Positions 63,249-64,000 of a stretch of 64,000 nucleotides of DNA are shown in pieces. Position 1 is the first letter of the stretch; every line of letters begins with the position of its first letter. A model generated the notes under the pieces. The model was given only the letters and a program-made list of their open reading frames with translations, ran no database searches and was not told the DNA's origin. The position numbers were made by a program, and so were the translations under genes. Source of the DNA: Actinernus sp. WN-2022 (taxonomy: Eukaryota > Cnidaria > Anthozoa > Actiniaria > Actinernidae); assembly GCA_030867875.1 (NCBI GenBank), contig JAOWCC010001634.1:132718807-132782806 (forward strand). Reading direction: 5' to 3'.

Positions 63249-64000
63249 TGAAAGGTAGATAGTTTTTCTTACCCCAGAAGTTTACAGACTTGAGAAATCA
63301 TTATCCTAACTCTTTCAAATGAACTCATTTCTTTGAAAAAGCCCTCTCATTCTTCGTCAGAAACTACGTGTTTGCTGCTATTCGGTCATGACGTGGCAAA
63401 CTCGGCTTTGTAGCCTGGTCTGCTGACAAAATTCCTCTTTCCGGCAGAGGGACAGTCAATAAATTGCAAGGTACTGTACTCTCTCCCCACGGGGTCTAAC
63501 GTGCCGCCTATTGTACTGAGTAGCCAATCGCGTGGCGAAGAACACAGGTCGCCAAAGGGGGTTTGGCACGGATTTTCCTCGGGAGCAGTTACGAAATAGT
63601 GCCGAAGAAATCCGACACCTCGTTTATTTCGCGGGGAGTTGAGAAGAAATTCACGGCTTATTGACCAATCGCTGAACGGTGGAATCTGCAGAGAAAACCC
63701 ACGAAGTAAATTAACACACATGTGTAAAGAAATATAATGTGGTCCATTCGTTAGACCCCGTGGGGAGAGAGTACAGTACCTTGCAATTTATTGACTGTCC
63801 CTCTGCCGGAAAGAGGAATTTTGTCAGCAGACCAGGCTACAAAGCCGAGTTTGCCACGTCTGACCGAATAGCAGCAAACACGTAGTTTCTGACGAAGAAT
63901 GAGAGGGCTTTTTCAAAGAAATGAGTTCATTTGGAAGAGTTAGGATAATGATTTCTCAAGTCTGTAAACTTCTGGGGTAAGAAAAACTATCTACCTTTCA
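63249..64000. mobile_element. Near-perfect long inverted repeat, cut by the window end
   Basis: 63249-63500 and 63752-64000 are reverse complements over about 250 bp, with only a few differences seen (for example TCATGACG against CGTCTGA), around a spacer of about 250 bp. The arm runs off the right edge. The open frame 63386-63721 lies within it and is not supported as a gene. Confidence 0.88.

Noticed and set aside
63386..63721. 111-residue minus frame
   Set aside because: Falls in the palindrome arm and spacer; no recognised domain.

Overview
The window is animal nuclear DNA, most likely from a cnidarian and probably a coral or sea anemone. That call is an inference. It rests on single-domain exons with canonical GT-AG splice signals, the mixture of mobile elements (DIRS/Ngaro, Gypsy, PHD-carrying CR1/L2-type LINEs, Merlin, pogo-like and TTAA-type elements, tRNA-derived SINEs), many palindromic MITEs, and very low density of host coding sequence. 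There is no bacterial-style operon. Most long open frames are decayed transposon frames or stop-free reads through short tandem repeats.

Layout. 0-20 kb is mostly repeats: a tRNA-like sequence, a 15-bp tandem array, foldbacks, a DIRS/Ngaro-type element on the minus strand (2169-5495) that keeps its A1-ORF-B1-A2-B2 split direct repeats, a Merlin/ISXO2 transposase remnant (5886-6272), a 5'-truncated LINE end with an ATTG tail (7850-8580), a foldback element (10611-13285) with a 1.47-kb TTAA-flanked element nested in it, a degenerate CACGTG-rich satellite (15.8-17.8 kb), and a RecQ-like helicase fragment interrupted by a TA-flanked MITE. 19.4-24.3 kb is a minus-strand Gypsy retrotransposon with gag, protease, RT/RNase H, integrase, a tRNA-Leu-type primer site, a polypurine tract and short LTRs, carrying several stops and frameshifts. 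24.4-34.6 kb holds large inverted repeats, a second decayed Gypsy RT, two decayed LINEs with a PHD-like finger, an 80-90-bp satellite at three sites, and a 1.7-kb foldback.

34.6-52.6 kb is the one convincing host locus: minus-strand exons that each encode one ten-cysteine follistatin-like (FOLN plus Kazal) module. Nine exons are visible, in five types (A to E). All eight internal exons are multiples of 3 with phase 1 at both ends, so they can be duplicated or skipped without shifting frame. A segment carrying A, B and C has been tandemly duplicated with its introns (units of about 5.9 and 6.9 kb, plus a truncated third). The product should be a secreted or extracellular multi-Kazal protein. 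No signal peptide or first exon is visible, so the 5' end lies beyond the exons seen. The introns hold 11-bp minisatellites and MITEs, one with a clean empty site in a sister copy.

52.6-64 kb returns to repeats: SINEs, three large foldback elements, a pogo-like MITE, LINE fragments (one interrupted by a CACTG-ended MITE with TAA duplications), and a near-perfect palindrome running off the window end. All coordinates and motifs were read by eye. Identities are qualitative and no database search was run.
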